Shown here: piece after piece, positions 1 to 9,691 of the stretch
Numbering within the stretch: position 1 is the stretch's first letter
Layout of the letters: each line of letters starts with the position of its first letter
Assembly: GCF_040436315.1 (NCBI RefSeq)
Contig: NZ_AP031572.1
Location: 1,550,001 to 1,614,000 of the forward strand
Direction of reading: 5' to 3'
DNA: 64,000 nucleotides
Origin: Synechocystis sp. LKSZ1
Lineage (GTDB): Bacteria > Cyanobacteriota > Cyanobacteriia > Cyanobacteriales > Microcystaceae
Translations under genes and position numbers: made by a program
The notes under the pieces: generated by a model
Databases searched by the model: none
The model's input: the letters and a program-made list of their open reading frames with translations, nothing else
Told to the model about the DNA's origin: nothing

Positions 1-1007
1 TCGAGAGCGAGGATGATTGGTATTTTGGGGTGCACCAGGAGATGATGGCGGCCCGGAAACAGGAACCCATCCCTGGGGCCCAATGGACGGGGATTGTGAG
101 TAGTCTGGCCTGTGAAATGTTGACGCAAAACCTGGTAGAAGGGGTGGTCTGCGTTCAAAATACGCCGGAAGACCGCTTTCAGCCGCAGGTGGTGATTGCT
201 CGGACACCGGAAGAGGTCTTAGCGGCCAAAGTGAATAAACCGACGCTCTCACCCAATCTTTCGGTATTAGAGGCCGTGGAGCAGGCTGGTTTGAAACGCC
301 TATTGGTGATTGGGGTCGGCTGTCAAATTCAGGCCCTGCGGGCGGTGGAAAAGCAGTTGGGTCTAGAAAAATTGTACGTTTTGGGGACACCCTGCGTGGA
401 TAATGTTACCCGCGCTGGCTTGCAGAAGTTTTTGGAAACTACCAGTCGTTCCCCGGAAACCGTTGTTCACTACGAATTTATGCAGGATTTTCGGGTTCAC
501 TTTAAACACGAAGATGGCTCGACGGAATTAGTACCCTTCTTTGGCTTGAAAACCAATCAGCTCAAGGATGTCTTTGCCCCCTCCTGCATGAGTTGCTTTG
601 ACTACGTGAATTCCCTGGCAGATCTCGTTGTTGGCTACATGGGGGCCCCCTTTGGTTGGCAGTGGATTGTAGTACGCAATCAAACCGGCCAGGAAATGTT
701 AAACCTGGTGCGAGACCAGTTGGATGTCCAGCCGGTTCATAGTCAAGGCGACCGCCGCCAGGCGGTACAACAGAGTATTCCCGCCTACGACCAGGGCGTG
801 ACCCTCCCCATGTGGGCCGCTAAATTGATGGGGGTGGTAATCGAGAAAATTGGCCCCAAGGGCCTGGAATATGCCCGCTTTAGCATTGATTCCCACTTCA
901 CCCGCAACTATCTCTACCTGCGTCGCCAGTATCCCGAAAAACTGGAAGCCCAGGTGCCCGAGTACGCCAAGCGCATTGTGGCTCAGTACAAACTTCCGCC
1001 AACCTAA
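1..1007 (+). CDS. bciB: Divinyl (proto)chlorophyllide 8-vinyl reductase, ferredoxin type (5' truncated)
   Basis: This is the C-terminal part of a coenzyme F420 hydrogenase/dehydrogenase beta-subunit family protein. The family resemblance is to cyanobacterial BciB (slr1923 type), which reduces the 8-vinyl group of divinyl chlorophyll precursors with ferredoxin electrons. The reading frame is open to the left edge (frame from base 3, ESEDDWYFG before the GTG at 30), and that upstream stretch fits the family, so the real start lies outside the window. The two cysteines in APSCMSCFDY, about 190 residues in, suit Fe-S binding in this family; the remaining cysteine cluster would be in the missing N-terminus. 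The stop is 3 bases before the next gene, so the two are probably cotranscribed. A related chlorophyll-cycle reductase cannot be fully excluded. Confidence 0.85.
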   Translation, partial: ESEDDWYFGVHQEMMAARKQEPIPGAQWTGIVSSLACEMLTQNLVEGVVCVQNTPEDRFQPQVVIARTPEEVLAAKVNKPTLSPNLSVLEAVEQAGLKRLLVIGVGCQIQALRAVEKQLGLEKLYVLGTPCVDNVTRAGLQKFLETTSRSPETVVHYEFMQDFRVHFKHEDGSTELVPFFGLKTNQLKDVFAPSCMSCFDYVNSLADLVVGYMGAPFGWQWIVVRNQTGQEMLNLVRDQLDVQPVHSQGDRRQAVQQSIPAYDQGVTLPMWAAKLMGVVIEKIGPKGLEYARFSIDSHFTRNYLYLRRQYPEKLEAQVPEYAKRIVAQYKLPPT

Positions 1008-1010
1008 TCT

Positions 1011-2162
1011 ATGTTGGAACAGCCCCTTCATACGGGAGTGAGTCTGCCCATTCCCGTTAATCAGCCCCTCCTGGACGGCAATGAAAAACGCTACCTCAAT
1101 CAATGTATTGAGACGGGCTGGATCTCCTCGGAAGGGCCTTTTGTTCGCCAATTTGAACGGGCCCTAGCCAAACGAACCCAGCGACAGCAGGGCATTGCCG
1201 TGAGTAATGGTTCCGTGGCCCTGGAGGTGGCCCTAGCGGCCCTGGGCATTGGGCAGGGCTGCGAAGTGCTCCTGCCGACCTTTACGATTATTTCCTGTGC
1301 GACAGCGGTGATTCGGGCCGGGGCCATCCCCGTTGTAGTCGATGCCGATCCCCTCACCTGGAATATGGACGTTACCCAGGTCGAGGCCAAGATTACGCCC
1401 CAGACCAAAGCCATTATGGTAGTGCATATCTACGGTCTACCGGTGGATCTAGACCCGATTTTGGCCCTGGCCCAAAAGTACGGCCTGGCGGTGATTGAAG
1501 ATGCAGCGGAGGCCCACGGCCAGACCTATCGGGGACGGCCCTGTGGTAGTTTTGGCGATATTAGTACTTTTAGCTTCTATGCCAACAAGCTAATTACCAC
1601 CGGCGAAGGGGGGATGCTGATGACGGACGATCCCCATCTTGCTGACCGGTGTCGGGCCCTGCGTAATCTCTGTTTTCAACCCCAACAGCGATTTATCCAC
1701 GATGATTTGGGCTGGAACTTTCGCCTGACCAATCTCCAGGCTGCGGTGGGGGTGGCTCAACTAGAACGCTGGGACGAATTTATTCAACGCAAACGTCGTA
1801 TGGGGGCCCTGTACACCGAATTGTTGACCGGATTACCGGGATTACAGTTACCCCTGGCCAAAACCGACTATGCTGAAAATATTTACTGGGTTTACGGCGT
1901 TGTTCTTGAGGAGACGGTCTCCCTAACAGCTAGGGAGGTAATGGCCCGACTCGGGGAAGCCCAGATTGGCACCCGTCCCTTTTTTTGGGGCCTGCACGAG
2001 CAACCCATTCTCCATGACTTAGGCCTACTGACGGAGGTTGCCTGTCCTGTGGCCGAGAAGTTGGCCCGGCGTGGCTTCTATCTGCCCAGTGGCTTGGCCT
2101 TAACTGAAGCGCAAATCTTCACGGTGGCCCATACCCTCCAAACCATTTTGCGCCAGGACTAG
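1011..2162 (+). CDS. DegT/DnrJ/EryC1/StrS-family PLP aminotransferase
   Basis: A 383-residue type-I-fold aminotransferase of the family that makes amino sugars on nucleotide-linked keto-sugars. The PLP lysine is in SFYANKLITTGEGG (about residue 188), the cofactor aspartate in VIEDAAEAHG, and the N-terminal nucleotide-sugar region reads LPTFTIISCATA. The length is normal. It starts 3 bases after bciB and is followed by a methyltransferase and a glycosyltransferase on the same strand, so the inferred product is an amino sugar that is later methylated or transferred. The exact substrate cannot be read from the sequence. Confidence 0.88.
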   Translation: MLEQPLHTGVSLPIPVNQPLLDGNEKRYLNQCIETGWISSEGPFVRQFERALAKRTQRQQGIAVSNGSVALEVALAALGIGQGCEVLLPTFTIISCATAVIRAGAIPVVVDADPLTWNMDVTQVEAKITPQTKAIMVVHIYGLPVDLDPILALAQKYGLAVIEDAAEAHGQTYRGRPCGSFGDISTFSFYANKLITTGEGGMLMTDDPHLADRCRALRNLCFQPQQRFIHDDLGWNFRLTNLQAAVGVAQLERWDEFIQRKRRMGALYTELLTGLPGLQLPLAKTDYAENIYWVYGVVLEETVSLTAREVMARLGEAQIGTRPFFWGLHEQPILHDLGLLTEVACPVAEKLARRGFYLPSGLALTEAQIFTVAHTLQTILRQD

Positions 2163-2229
2163 ACTGTCAGCGACGTCGTCACCCACAAGGTTTTTTAGAA
2201 TCCCCGTTCAACCCTCTCCTTCCCAACCG

Positions 2230-3003
2230 ATGGCTATTTTTGCTGACTACGCCGACTACTACGATGTCCTGTATCAGGACAAGGATTATCCTGGTGAAGT
2301 GGATTTTATCCATGGCTTAATTCAGTCCCATCGGCCCCAAGCCCGTACTGTGCTAGACCTGGGCTGTGGCACCGGCCGCCATAGTTCTCTCCTCGTCCAA
2401 AAGGGTTATAGCGTTCAGGGCATTGACCAGAGTGTCGCGATGTTGGCGAAGGCCGAGGCCCGTCGTGCATCCCTTTCTCCGGCCCTGGCGGAAAACCTAC
2501 AATTTGAGGTGGGAGATATTCGCGAGCTGACCTTAGATCGAAAGTTTGATGTGGTGTTGCTCCTGTTCCACGTCTTGAGCTATCAAATTAGCCATCAGGA
2601 TTTGTTGGCCACCCTGACCACCGTGAGACAGCACCTCCAACCGGGAGGTATTCTCATTTTTGATTGTTGGTATGGCCCGGCAATTTTAACCGACCCGCCC
2701 CTGGTGCGGGTGAAGCGGGCCGAGACGGATTCCCTACAGATCACCCGCATTTCTGAACCCCAGTTAATGGTTAATGACAATTGCGTCGATGTCCACTATC
2801 AACTGTTCATCCACGACCAGAAAGCCAGTACAATCCAGATGGTTCAGGAAGTACATCAGATGCGCTACTTTTTTGCCCCGGAATTAAGCCTACTCCTCCA
2901 GCAATGCCATCTCCAGGAAATTGCGCGGGGGGAATGGATGACGGGCCTGCCCCTCAGCCAGCACAGTTGGAGTACCTATTTCATCGCCCAGGAGTGTAAC
3001 TAA
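2230..3003 (+). CDS. Class I SAM-dependent methyltransferase
   Basis: A 257-residue Rossmann-fold methyltransferase. Motif I is VLDLGCGTGRHS (residues about 40-51), followed by an acidic motif II region (GIDQSVAM) and motif III/IV (FDVVLLLFHVLSY). It most resembles small-molecule or sugar N,N-dimethyltransferases that accompany DegT aminotransferases, which fits its position 67 bases after one. The acceptor is inferred only. The downstream glycosyltransferase begins 3 bases after the stop, indicating translation from one transcript. Confidence 0.82.
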   Translation: MAIFADYADYYDVLYQDKDYPGEVDFIHGLIQSHRPQARTVLDLGCGTGRHSSLLVQKGYSVQGIDQSVAMLAKAEARRASLSPALAENLQFEVGDIRELTLDRKFDVVLLLFHVLSYQISHQDLLATLTTVRQHLQPGGILIFDCWYGPAILTDPPLVRVKRAETDSLQITRISEPQLMVNDNCVDVHYQLFIHDQKASTIQMVQEVHQMRYFFAPELSLLLQQCHLQEIARGEWMTGLPLSQHSWSTYFIAQECN

Positions 3004-3006
3004 TCC

Positions 3007-4149
3007 ATGCGGGTTGCCTTGTACCTAAGTGAGCAACCCCCGACGGTGGGCGGCGGCTATACCTTTGAATCTCAGATTTTAAAAGTTCTGTTAGATTCCC
3101 TAGCCCCGAGTCGGCACCAGTTTTTTCTCTACAGCCGCAGTCCTTTCCTTGGTACGGACAGCATCCCGGCAACGGTTCCCCTAATTCCCCTCCATACTGG
3201 CCCCGGCTCTGCAGGCCAGCCCTGGACAGAAGCACAAATTTTGGCTTCCCTCCAGGCTCATCAGATTGAATTAATTCTCTCCCTAGCCCCCCGGCATTTA
3301 ACCCTAGAAATTCCCTTCATCACCATCGTTTGGGATCTACAACACCGCCTCCAGCCCTATTTTCCAGAGGTAAGTAGTGGCGGTGAATGGGAGGCACGGG
3401 AACGTTTTTTTGCCCAATTACTGGCTCGGGCCGCCTATATTATTACGGGGACAGAGGTGGGCAAACAAGAAATTGAGCGCTTCTATAATATTGCCCCCAG
3501 TCGCATTCAAGTGATTCCGGCACCAACCCCTCCCTTTGTTTTCCATCCATCGCCCCAGCCAGAACCGATTCTGCAACGTCATGGTGTCCTAGGGCCCTAT
3601 CTGTTCTATCCGGCCCAATTCTGGCCCCATAAAAATCATGTCGGGGCCTTATTGGCTCTGCAAATTTTGCGGGAACAGTATCAACTGCCTCTCAGCCTGG
3701 TTTTTACCGGCTCGGACCAGGGGAATTTGGCCTTTGTGCAAGCGCAAGCCGCTCGCCTTGGTCTAACGGAGCAGGTACATTTCTTGGGCTTTATCCCCCA
3801 ACGGGATCTGGTGGCCCTTTACCAAAAGGCCTTTGCACTCCTGTTTATGACCTTTTTCGGGCCAGATAATTTGCCGCCCCTGGAGGCTATGGCCCTGGGG
3901 TGTCCGGTGATTGCCTCGGATGTCCCTGGCCACCGGGAACAGTTGGCCGAGGCGGCCCTGCTGGTGGATCCCAAATCCCCTGAGGCAATGACCGCAGCGA
4001 TTCTAAAACTTTGGCAAGACCGGAGCTTGCGTCAGACCTACATTCAACGCGGCTGGCAACGGGCCCGGCAATGGACGACCCAGGATTATGTTCAATCCCT
4101 GTTGGCCCTGCTGGATAACTTTGAGGCCATTCGTCGTTGTTGGCCCTAG
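3007..4149 (+). CDS. GT4-type (group 1) glycosyltransferase
   Basis: A 380-residue GT-B glycosyltransferase. The C-terminal nucleotide-sugar-binding domain shows PPLEAMALGCPVIASD (about residues 289-304), the usual E-x7-E region of GT4 enzymes, and FYPAQFWPHKNH marks the start of the C-terminal domain (about residue 200). It is the last gene of a four-gene run (bciB, aminotransferase, methyltransferase, this), with a 3-base gap upstream. It probably adds a sugar to a surface polysaccharide or lipid; donor and acceptor are unknown. Confidence 0.85.
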   Translation: MRVALYLSEQPPTVGGGYTFESQILKVLLDSLAPSRHQFFLYSRSPFLGTDSIPATVPLIPLHTGPGSAGQPWTEAQILASLQAHQIELILSLAPRHLTLEIPFITIVWDLQHRLQPYFPEVSSGGEWEARERFFAQLLARAAYIITGTEVGKQEIERFYNIAPSRIQVIPAPTPPFVFHPSPQPEPILQRHGVLGPYLFYPAQFWPHKNHVGALLALQILREQYQLPLSLVFTGSDQGNLAFVQAQAARLGLTEQVHFLGFIPQRDLVALYQKAFALLFMTFFGPDNLPPLEAMALGCPVIASDVPGHREQLAEAALLVDPKSPEAMTAAILKLWQDRSLRQTYIQRGWQRARQWTTQDYVQSLLALLDNFEAIRRCWP

Positions 4150-4165
4150 GGGCTAGGCCTGTCCT

Positions 4166-4174
4166 TGCTATGAT
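4166..4174 (+). promoter_or_regulatory. Possible extended -10 promoter for gltX
   Basis: The bases TGC followed by TATGAT form an extended -10 element 45 bases before the gltX GTG. No good -35 hexamer is visible, which is acceptable for extended -10 promoters. This is a motif call only. Confidence 0.3.
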
Positions 4175-4218
4175 GGAAGACCGTAAATCCCCACTTTCTG
4201 ACCCCCCAAGGAGACCCT

Positions 4219-5673
4219 GTGACCGTTCGTGTTCGTATTGCCCCGAGTCCTACGGGTAATTTACATATTGGTACTGCTCGGACAGCGGTATTTAACTGGC
4301 TCTATGCTCGCCGCCATGGGGGACAGTTCATTCTCCGCATTGAAGATACGGATCTAGAACGTTCCAAGGCCGAATACACCGAAAATATCCAAACCGGCCT
4401 GACCTGGTTGGGCTTGACCTGGGATGAAGGGCCCTTTTTCCAGACCCAACGCCTGGAGCACTACCGCCAAGCCATTCAAACCCTGCTCGACAAGGGCCTG
4501 GCCTACCGTTGCTACTGTACTCCCGAAGAATTAGAACAAATGCGGGAACAGCAAAAGGCCCAGAATTTGGCCCCCCGTTACGATAATCGCCACCGCCACC
4601 TCAGCCCAGAACAACAAGCCGCCTTTGAAGCCGAGGGCCGCCAAGCGGTGATTCGCTTCATCATCGACGACGAGCGCGAAATTCGTTGGCAAGACCAGAT
4701 CCGAGGACAAATGCTCTGGAAAGGGAGTGACCTAGGAGGCGATATGGTGATTGCCCGGACTCCTGATAATCCCATGGACAGCTTTGGCCAGCCCCTCTAC
4801 AACCTAGCGGTAGTGGTGGATGACATCGACATGGCCATTACCCACGTTATTCGTGGCGAAGACCACATTGCCAATACGGCGAAACAGATCCTGCTCTACG
4901 AGGCCCTGGAGGCCGCCGTGCCGGAATTTGCCCACACGCCCCTCATTTTGAACAAAGAGGGCCGTAAACTCTCGAAGCGGGATGGTGTCACCTCCATTGA
5001 TGACTTTAAAAACATGGGCTTTTTACCCCAGGCCCTGGCCAACTACATGACCCTGCTGGGCTGGACACCCCCGGATTCGACCCAGGAAATTTTTAGCCTG
5101 GCGGAAGCCGCTAGCCAATTTAGCCTCGAGCGGGTGAACAAGGCTGGGGCCAAATTCGATTGGGATAAACTGGACTGGATCAATAGCCAATACCTGCATC
5201 AACTACCGCCAGTGGAATTAGTCACCTTGCTGACTCCCTACTGGCAGGGCGCTGGCTATACCGTTGACCTCGAGCAAGACGGGGCCTGGTGGCAACAATT
5301 AGCGGCCCTGATTGGCCCCAGCCTGACTCGTTTAACGGATGGCGTCAAGGAAAGTCAACTGTTGCTCACAGAGGCCATCACGCTCAGCCCAGAGGGCCAG
5401 GAACAACTCCAGCAACCGGGAGCTAAGGCGGTTTTAACTGATATTTCTGACTGGCTGGCCACGGGAGAAGTGCTGACGGCTGAGAGCGCCAAGACCAAAA
5501 TTAATGAACTCACCAAGGCCCTGGGAGTGAAAAAAGGCGTGGTGATGAAATCCTTGCGGGTAGGTCTGATGGGAACCGTCCACGGCCCCGATTTAATCCA
5601 ATCCTGGCAACTTCTACACCAAAAAGGCTGGGATCAAAGCCGTCTGGCCCAGGCCCTGCAAACCCTCGCCTAA
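4219..5673 (+). CDS. gltX: Glutamyl-tRNA synthetase
   Basis: A 484-residue class Ic aminoacyl-tRNA synthetase that charges tRNA-Glu; Glu-tRNA also feeds tetrapyrrole synthesis in cyanobacteria. The HIGH-type motif is in [14 protein letters not shown] (residues 8-21) and the KMSKS-type motif is KLSKRDG near residue 250; the C-terminal anticodon-binding domain is complete. The start is a GTG with AAGGAG 5 bases upstream (4209-4214). With gatA in the same window and no other GluRS seen, it may be nondiscriminating and make Glu-tRNA(Gln) for GatCAB, as is usual in cyanobacteria (known for the group, not shown here). Confidence 0.96.
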   Translation: MTVRVRIAPSPTGNLHIGTARTAVFNWLYARRHGGQFILRIEDTDLERSKAEYTENIQTGLTWLGLTWDEGPFFQTQRLEHYRQAIQTLLDKGLAYRCYCTPEELEQMREQQKAQNLAPRYDNRHRHLSPEQQAAFEAEGRQAVIRFIIDDEREIRWQDQIRGQMLWKGSDLGGDMVIARTPDNPMDSFGQPLYNLAVVVDDIDMAITHVIRGEDHIANTAKQILLYEALEAAVPEFAHTPLILNKEGRKLSKRDGVTSIDDFKNMGFLPQALANYMTLLGWTPPDSTQEIFSLAEAASQFSLERVNKAGAKFDWDKLDWINSQYLHQLPPVELVTLLTPYWQGAGYTVDLEQDGAWWQQLAALIGPSLTRLTDGVKESQLLLTEAITLSPEGQEQLQQPGAKAVLTDISDWLATGEVLTAESAKTKINELTKALGVKKGVVMKSLRVGLMGTVHGPDLIQSWQLLHQKGWDQSRLAQALQTLA

Positions 5674-5682
5674 GCGCAGCTC

Positions 5683-6081
5683 ATGCCCAAACCCTTGACC
5701 AAAGCCCAGCGCCAGGTACTGACCCGTTTACAGACGACTCCCACCGAGGTCAGCGCTCAGCAATTGCACCGGGAACTCCAGGCCCAGGGGTTTAGGATTG
5801 GTCTGGCAACGGTTTATCGGAGCCTCAAATCCCTCCACAGTGACGGCCTTGTTCAGGAACGCCTCACGCCCACTGGGGAAGCGATGTACCATATCATTGC
5901 CGATGCCCCTAGCCATTATCACCACCTCAACTGTGTGCGCTGTGGCCAGGCCATTCCCCTCGAAAGTTGTCCCCTTAATCACCAATTTATGGAATGGTGC
6001 CAGGCCCAGAATTTTAAACTGTACTATCATACCGTAGAGTTTTTTGGCCTGTGCCACCGTTGCCAGGGGGAAACCGCCTAG
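5683..6081 (+). CDS. Fur-family metalloregulator, probably Zur
   Basis: A 132-residue Fur-superfamily repressor. The N-terminal winged helix contains the conserved GLATVYRSLKSL recognition helix (residues about 43-54). The C-terminal metal domain has an HYHHLNC motif and two CxxC pairs (CVRC and CHRC), which hold the structural zinc. The short length and histidine pattern resemble cyanobacterial Zur more than Fur or PerR, but this is a resemblance, not proof. It starts 9 bases after gltX, so it probably shares that transcript. It ends just before the convergent terC gene. Confidence 0.8.
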   Translation: MPKPLTKAQRQVLTRLQTTPTEVSAQQLHRELQAQGFRIGLATVYRSLKSLHSDGLVQERLTPTGEAMYHIIADAPSHYHHLNCVRCGQAIPLESCPLNHQFMEWCQAQNFKLYYHTVEFFGLCHRCQGETA

Positions 6082-6086
6082 CGAAG

Positions 6087-6824
6087 TCAATCTTTTTTCG
6101 ACAAGGGAACGGTTTCAGGCTCCGTGGCGGCCGTTTCTGTCGCTTCTACCGTTGGGGGCCGGCGTTGGGAAAAGCCCCAGGTAAACACCAAGCCAATTAA
6201 CAGAAGCATTAACCATTCCGGCGGTACTAGGCTGGGATTGATCACCCGAATCAACAATCGCAGGCCCACCAGGCCCACGGTCAGAAAGCCCGCATCTTCC
6301 AAATGGGTAAAAATCTCTAGCCAACGGATAAATAACTCCGCTAAAAACCGCAGGGTAATCACACCAATGGTGCCGCCGGCCAGGATTAACCAAAGGTCGT
6401 CGGCAATGGCAATGGCTGTGGTCACGCTATCGAGGGAAAAGGCCAGATCCGTCACTGCAATGATGGGGATGGCCTGCCAAAGGGAGGTAAAGGGCAAGCT
6501 ACGGTGATGGGTTTCATCCTCTTCCGTTAGAAAATAATCTGCCACCAGCCAGAGGAGATACAGGGCCCCCAATAATTCAATTTGCCAAAAACGAACGACC
6601 CAAGTTGCCGCTAAAATCAGACTCATGCGGAGGACGTAGGCCACCAGCAGACCTAGGTTGAGGGCGTTTTTCTGTTGTTGCTTATCCGCCAATCCCTGAG
6701 CAATGGCCGCGAGGGCAATGGCATTGTCGGCGGATAGTACAGCTTCCAGCGCGATCAACACAATCAGAATGAGGGGCGTTTTGAGACTGAGGGCGAGGGA
6801 AGAGTCGAGTAACTGGTCTAACAT
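6087..6824 (-). CDS. TerC family integral membrane protein
   Basis: A 245-residue TerC-type membrane protein with about seven hydrophobic segments. The signature ALEAVLSADNAIALAAI lies in the first helix and a second acidic intramembrane motif is DLAFSLDSV. Family members export Mn2+ or Ca2+ or help membrane-protein insertion. The ATG at 6824 is chosen because family proteins begin just before the first helix; a TTG at 6857 would add 11 residues. It is convergent with the Fur-family gene (5-base gap), so a metal-homeostasis link is possible but only inferred. Confidence 0.85.
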   Translation of the reverse strand: MLDQLLDSSLALSLKTPLILIVLIALEAVLSADNAIALAAIAQGLADKQQQKNALNLGLLVAYVLRMSLILAATWVVRFWQIELLGALYLLWLVADYFLTEEDETHHRSLPFTSLWQAIPIIAVTDLAFSLDSVTTAIAIADDLWLILAGGTIGVITLRFLAELFIRWLEIFTHLEDAGFLTVGLVGLRLLIRVINPSLVPPEWLMLLLIGLVFTWGFSQRRPPTVEATETAATEPETVPLSKKD

Positions 6825-6944
6825 GAAGAATGGGTAAGATAGCCTGTCCAGCGGCAAAGACTGGATTACAGCAGAGTGGTACTTTCCATTATCGGGGAAG
6901 TCTGTGGATTTTGCCCCATACTATTCATTGTTCTATCAATCAAG

Positions 6945-8084
6945 ATGACTAAACGTGCTGTTGTCTTACTGTCCGGGGGCCTGGATTCGGCCACCTCAGC
7001 GGCCATCGCCCGCCAACAAGGCTATGAACTGATTGCCCTCTCCTTTAACTACGGCCAACGTCACCAACGGGAACTCCAGGCCGCCCTGGCCCTGGCCCAG
7101 CATTTGCAGATTACCCAGCACTACACCATCAACCTCGACTTGGCCCAATGGGGGGGCTCTTCCCTGACGGATACAAGCCAGGCCATTCCCACTAGCGGCG
7201 TTGATACTAGCGTGATTCCGTCTACCTACGTGCCGGGGCGAAATACCATTTTTATTGCCCTGGGCCTTTCTTTGGCCGAAGCCCAAGGGGCCGAAGCCAT
7301 TTTCCTGGGCATTAACGCCATCGACTATTCCGGTTATCCCGATTGTCGTCCCGACTATCTCCAGGCCTATCAGCACTTGGCGGCCCTCTCGTCTAAGGTT
7401 GGCATCGAGGGCCATCCCATCCAACTGATCGCGCCCCTAATCCAGGACAGTAAAGTCGATATCATCCAAAAAGCAGTGGCCCTGGGGGTTCCCATTGCCC
7501 AAACCTGGTCTTGTTATCAGGGAGACCTCCAGCCCTGCGGTCGCTGTGATGCTTGCCGAATACGTGACCAGGCTTTAATCGAAGTGGGTTACCCCGAATT
7601 GGCCAGTTCTAACCTTCCCAGGCTCTTTTTTGACTTTGAAGCGGAATTTGTGGATTCCCTGCGCTGCATCCCCATGGTCGTTCGCTACAAGCTCGATACC
7701 TGCGGCGTAAAGCTCAAACTCCAGCACTGGCATGGTTTTTCCCAAGACCAACGTCAACAATTGGTGACGGCCCCCTGCGGGACAGCCCTCGAGGTGGAGC
7801 AGTATCGTCAACAACTCCAGGCCTGGGTCGCGGCCCAGACGGGAACCCCGGCCAATACCCTGTCCATTGACCCTGCGCCCCCCTGGTTAGAGACGGAACA
7901 AATCCCCGCCACGGTGCTCCAACACATGCAGGAACGGCAACTACCTCTCCTTTCCACTACGGCCTGGGCCGACCTGAGTCCTCTGCAGCGTTTTGCCTTG
8001 ATCAAGCTCAGCCAACCGGGCCATGAAAACCGCAATTTTCTACCGGCCCTGCAAGAATTTGGCTTGGCAGGTCTTGAGGTCTAG
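6945..8084 (+). CDS. queC: Fusion of 7-cyano-7-deazaguanine synthase (QueC) and nitrate reductase-associated protein (NarM)
   Basis: A 379-residue protein in one open frame. Residues 1 to about 222 are QueC: the PP-loop SGGLDSAT near the N-terminus, [20 protein letters not shown], and the zinc cysteines in CGRCDAC. QueC makes preQ0, precursor of queuosine. From about residue 227 ([13 protein letters not shown]) to the end, the protein matches the conserved nitrate reductase-associated family (Nitr_red_assoc; cyanobacterial NarM), with [18 protein letters not shown] and a length of about 150 residues, close to the free-standing protein. There is almost no linker. The start is the ATG at 6945; an in-frame GTG at 6876 lacks support. 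In-frame GTG (7584) and TTG (7599) near the junction could give a separate NarM, but neither has a ribosome-binding site. See findings. Confidence 0.85.
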   Translation: MTKRAVVLLSGGLDSATSAAIARQQGYELIALSFNYGQRHQRELQAALALAQHLQITQHYTINLDLAQWGGSSLTDTSQAIPTSGVDTSVIPSTYVPGRNTIFIALGLSLAEAQGAEAIFLGINAIDYSGYPDCRPDYLQAYQHLAALSSKVGIEGHPIQLIAPLIQDSKVDIIQKAVALGVPIAQTWSCYQGDLQPCGRCDACRIRDQALIEVGYPELASSNLPRLFFDFEAEFVDSLRCIPMVVRYKLDTCGVKLKLQHWHGFSQDQRQQLVTAPCGTALEVEQYRQQLQAWVAAQTGTPANTLSIDPAPPWLETEQIPATVLQHMQERQLPLLSTTAWADLSPLQRFALIKLSQPGHENRNFLPALQEFGLAGLEV

Positions 8085-8088
8085 ACCC

Positions 8089-8119
8089 GGAGGGCCTACA
8101 TCAGGCCTCCTGGAGGCTG
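8089..8119. other. Two competing hairpins between queC-narM and gatA
   Basis: GGAGGGCCT can pair (one bulge) with AGGCCTCC after a 5-base loop; the same CCTCC can instead pair with the GGAGG immediately downstream. No T-run follows, so this is not a classical intrinsic terminator. It may be a weak attenuator or chance. Confidence 0.3.
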
Positions 8120-8156
8120 ATAGACTAGATAGCTGGAAACTGCGGGCTGATCTACT

Positions 8157-9605
8157 ATGACTTCTATTCGGACGCTTCATCAACAGTTAGTGACTAAGGA
8201 ACGCTCGGCGGTGGAAATCGCAACGGCCACCCTAGAGCGCATCCAGGCCTTGGAACCGAAACTCAAAAGTTTTCTCTGCGTTACCGCAGACCAGGCGCTG
8301 GCCACGGCCCAACAGGTTGATGCCAAGATTGCCCGCGGTGAAACCCTTGGCCTGTTGGAAGGTATTCCCATCGCCATTAAAGATAATCTCTGTACCCAGG
8401 GCGTGCCCACCACCTGCGCCTCTCGGATTTTAGAAGGGTTTATTCCGCCCTACGAATCGACCGTGACCCAGAAGCTCAAGGATGCCGGGGCCGTGATGGT
8501 GGGGAAAACCAATCTAGATGAATTTGCCATGGGCAGTTCGACGGAAAACTCCGGTTATCAAGTAACCGCCAACCCCTGGGATTTAAGCCGGGTGCCGGGG
8601 GGATCCTCCGGCGGATCCGCTGCCGCCGTGGCCGCTGATGAATGTGTCGTGGCCCTGGGGTCAGACACGGGGGGCTCGATTCGTCAGCCTGCATCTCTGT
8701 GTGGTGTGGTGGGTCTCAAGCCGACCTATGGCCTGGTGTCTCGTTTTGGTTTGGTGGCCTACGCTTCGTCTTTGGATCAAATTGGCCCCTTTGCCCGCAG
8801 CGTCGAAGATAGTGCTATTCTGCTTCAGGCCATTGCCGGTTACGATGCCAAGGATTCCACCAGCCTCAACGTCGAGATCCCCGACTATACCCAGTTCCTC
8901 AAACCGAGCCTCAAGGGCCTGAAGATTGGGGTGATTCGTGAAACCTTTGGCGAGGGCCTTGACTCGGTGGTGGCGGAAACCGTGCAAGCGGCCATCCAGC
9001 AATTACAGAAACTGGGGGCCGAGATCAAAGAAGTTTCCTGTCCCCGCTTTCGCTATGGCCTACCGGTTTATTACATCATTGCCCCCTCAGAAGCCTCGGC
9101 TAACCTAGCCCGCTACGATGCCGTTAAGTACGGTATCCGAGCCTCCAATCGCAACTTGATGGAAATGTACACCCAGACGCGGGCCCAGGGCTTTGGTCCT
9201 GAAGTCAAGCGGCGGATTATGTTAGGAACCTACGCTCTTTCCGCTGGTTACTACGATGCCTACTACCTCAAGGCCCAAAAGGTTCGTACCCTGATCAAAG
9301 AAGATTTTGACCAGGCTTTTTCCCAGGTGGATGTCCTTGTCTGCCCCACCGCCCCCACCACGGCCTTCCGCGCGGGGGAAAAAACCACCGACCCCTTGAG
9401 TATGTATCTGTCGGACTTGATGACCATTCCCGTCAATCTGGCGGGCCTGCCCTCCATGAGCCTCCCCTGTGGCTTTGATAGTCAGCATCTCCCCATTGGC
9501 CTGCAATTGATTGGCAACGTACTCCGAGAAGACCGACTCTTCCATGTCGGTTATGCCTACGAGCAGGCCACGACTTGGCACCAGCAGAAACCGCCCCTAG
9601 TTTAG
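8157..9605 (+). CDS. gatA: Glu-tRNA(Gln)/Asp-tRNA(Asn) amidotransferase subunit A
   Basis: A 482-residue amidase-signature enzyme that releases ammonia from glutamine so GatB can amidate mischarged tRNA. The Ser-cisSer-Lys triad is visible: lysine in AIKDNLCT (about residue 77), serines in [19 protein letters not shown] and [13 protein letters not shown]. The length is typical. The other Gat subunits are not in this window, which is usual for cyanobacteria where gat genes are dispersed. The ATG at 8157 begins a standard N-terminus (SIRTLHQQL). Confidence 0.95.
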   Translation: MTSIRTLHQQLVTKERSAVEIATATLERIQALEPKLKSFLCVTADQALATAQQVDAKIARGETLGLLEGIPIAIKDNLCTQGVPTTCASRILEGFIPPYESTVTQKLKDAGAVMVGKTNLDEFAMGSSTENSGYQVTANPWDLSRVPGGSSGGSAAAVAADECVVALGSDTGGSIRQPASLCGVVGLKPTYGLVSRFGLVAYASSLDQIGPFARSVEDSAILLQAIAGYDAKDSTSLNVEIPDYTQFLKPSLKGLKIGVIRETFGEGLDSVVAETVQAAIQQLQKLGAEIKEVSCPRFRYGLPVYYIIAPSEASANLARYDAVKYGIRASNRNLMEMYTQTRAQGFGPEVKRRIMLGTYALSAGYYDAYYLKAQKVRTLIKEDFDQAFSQVDVLVCPTAPTTAFRAGEKTTDPLSMYLSDLMTIPVNLAGLPSMSLPCGFDSQHLPIGLQLIGNVLREDRLFHVGYAYEQATTWHQQKPPLV

Positions 9606-9691
9606 CGATTGCTGAGGAGTCGCGGCAGAATTGGAGTAAATTGTTGTATCTTGATTGCAATCACTCGTTCTCCCTAATTGGTGTGAGGCCC

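Noticed and set aside
7575-7640. Frameshift or separate narM start at the QueC-NarM junction
   Set aside because: The frame is continuous, and the nearby GTG and TTG codons have no ribosome-binding site, so a fusion is the simplest reading of this sequence.
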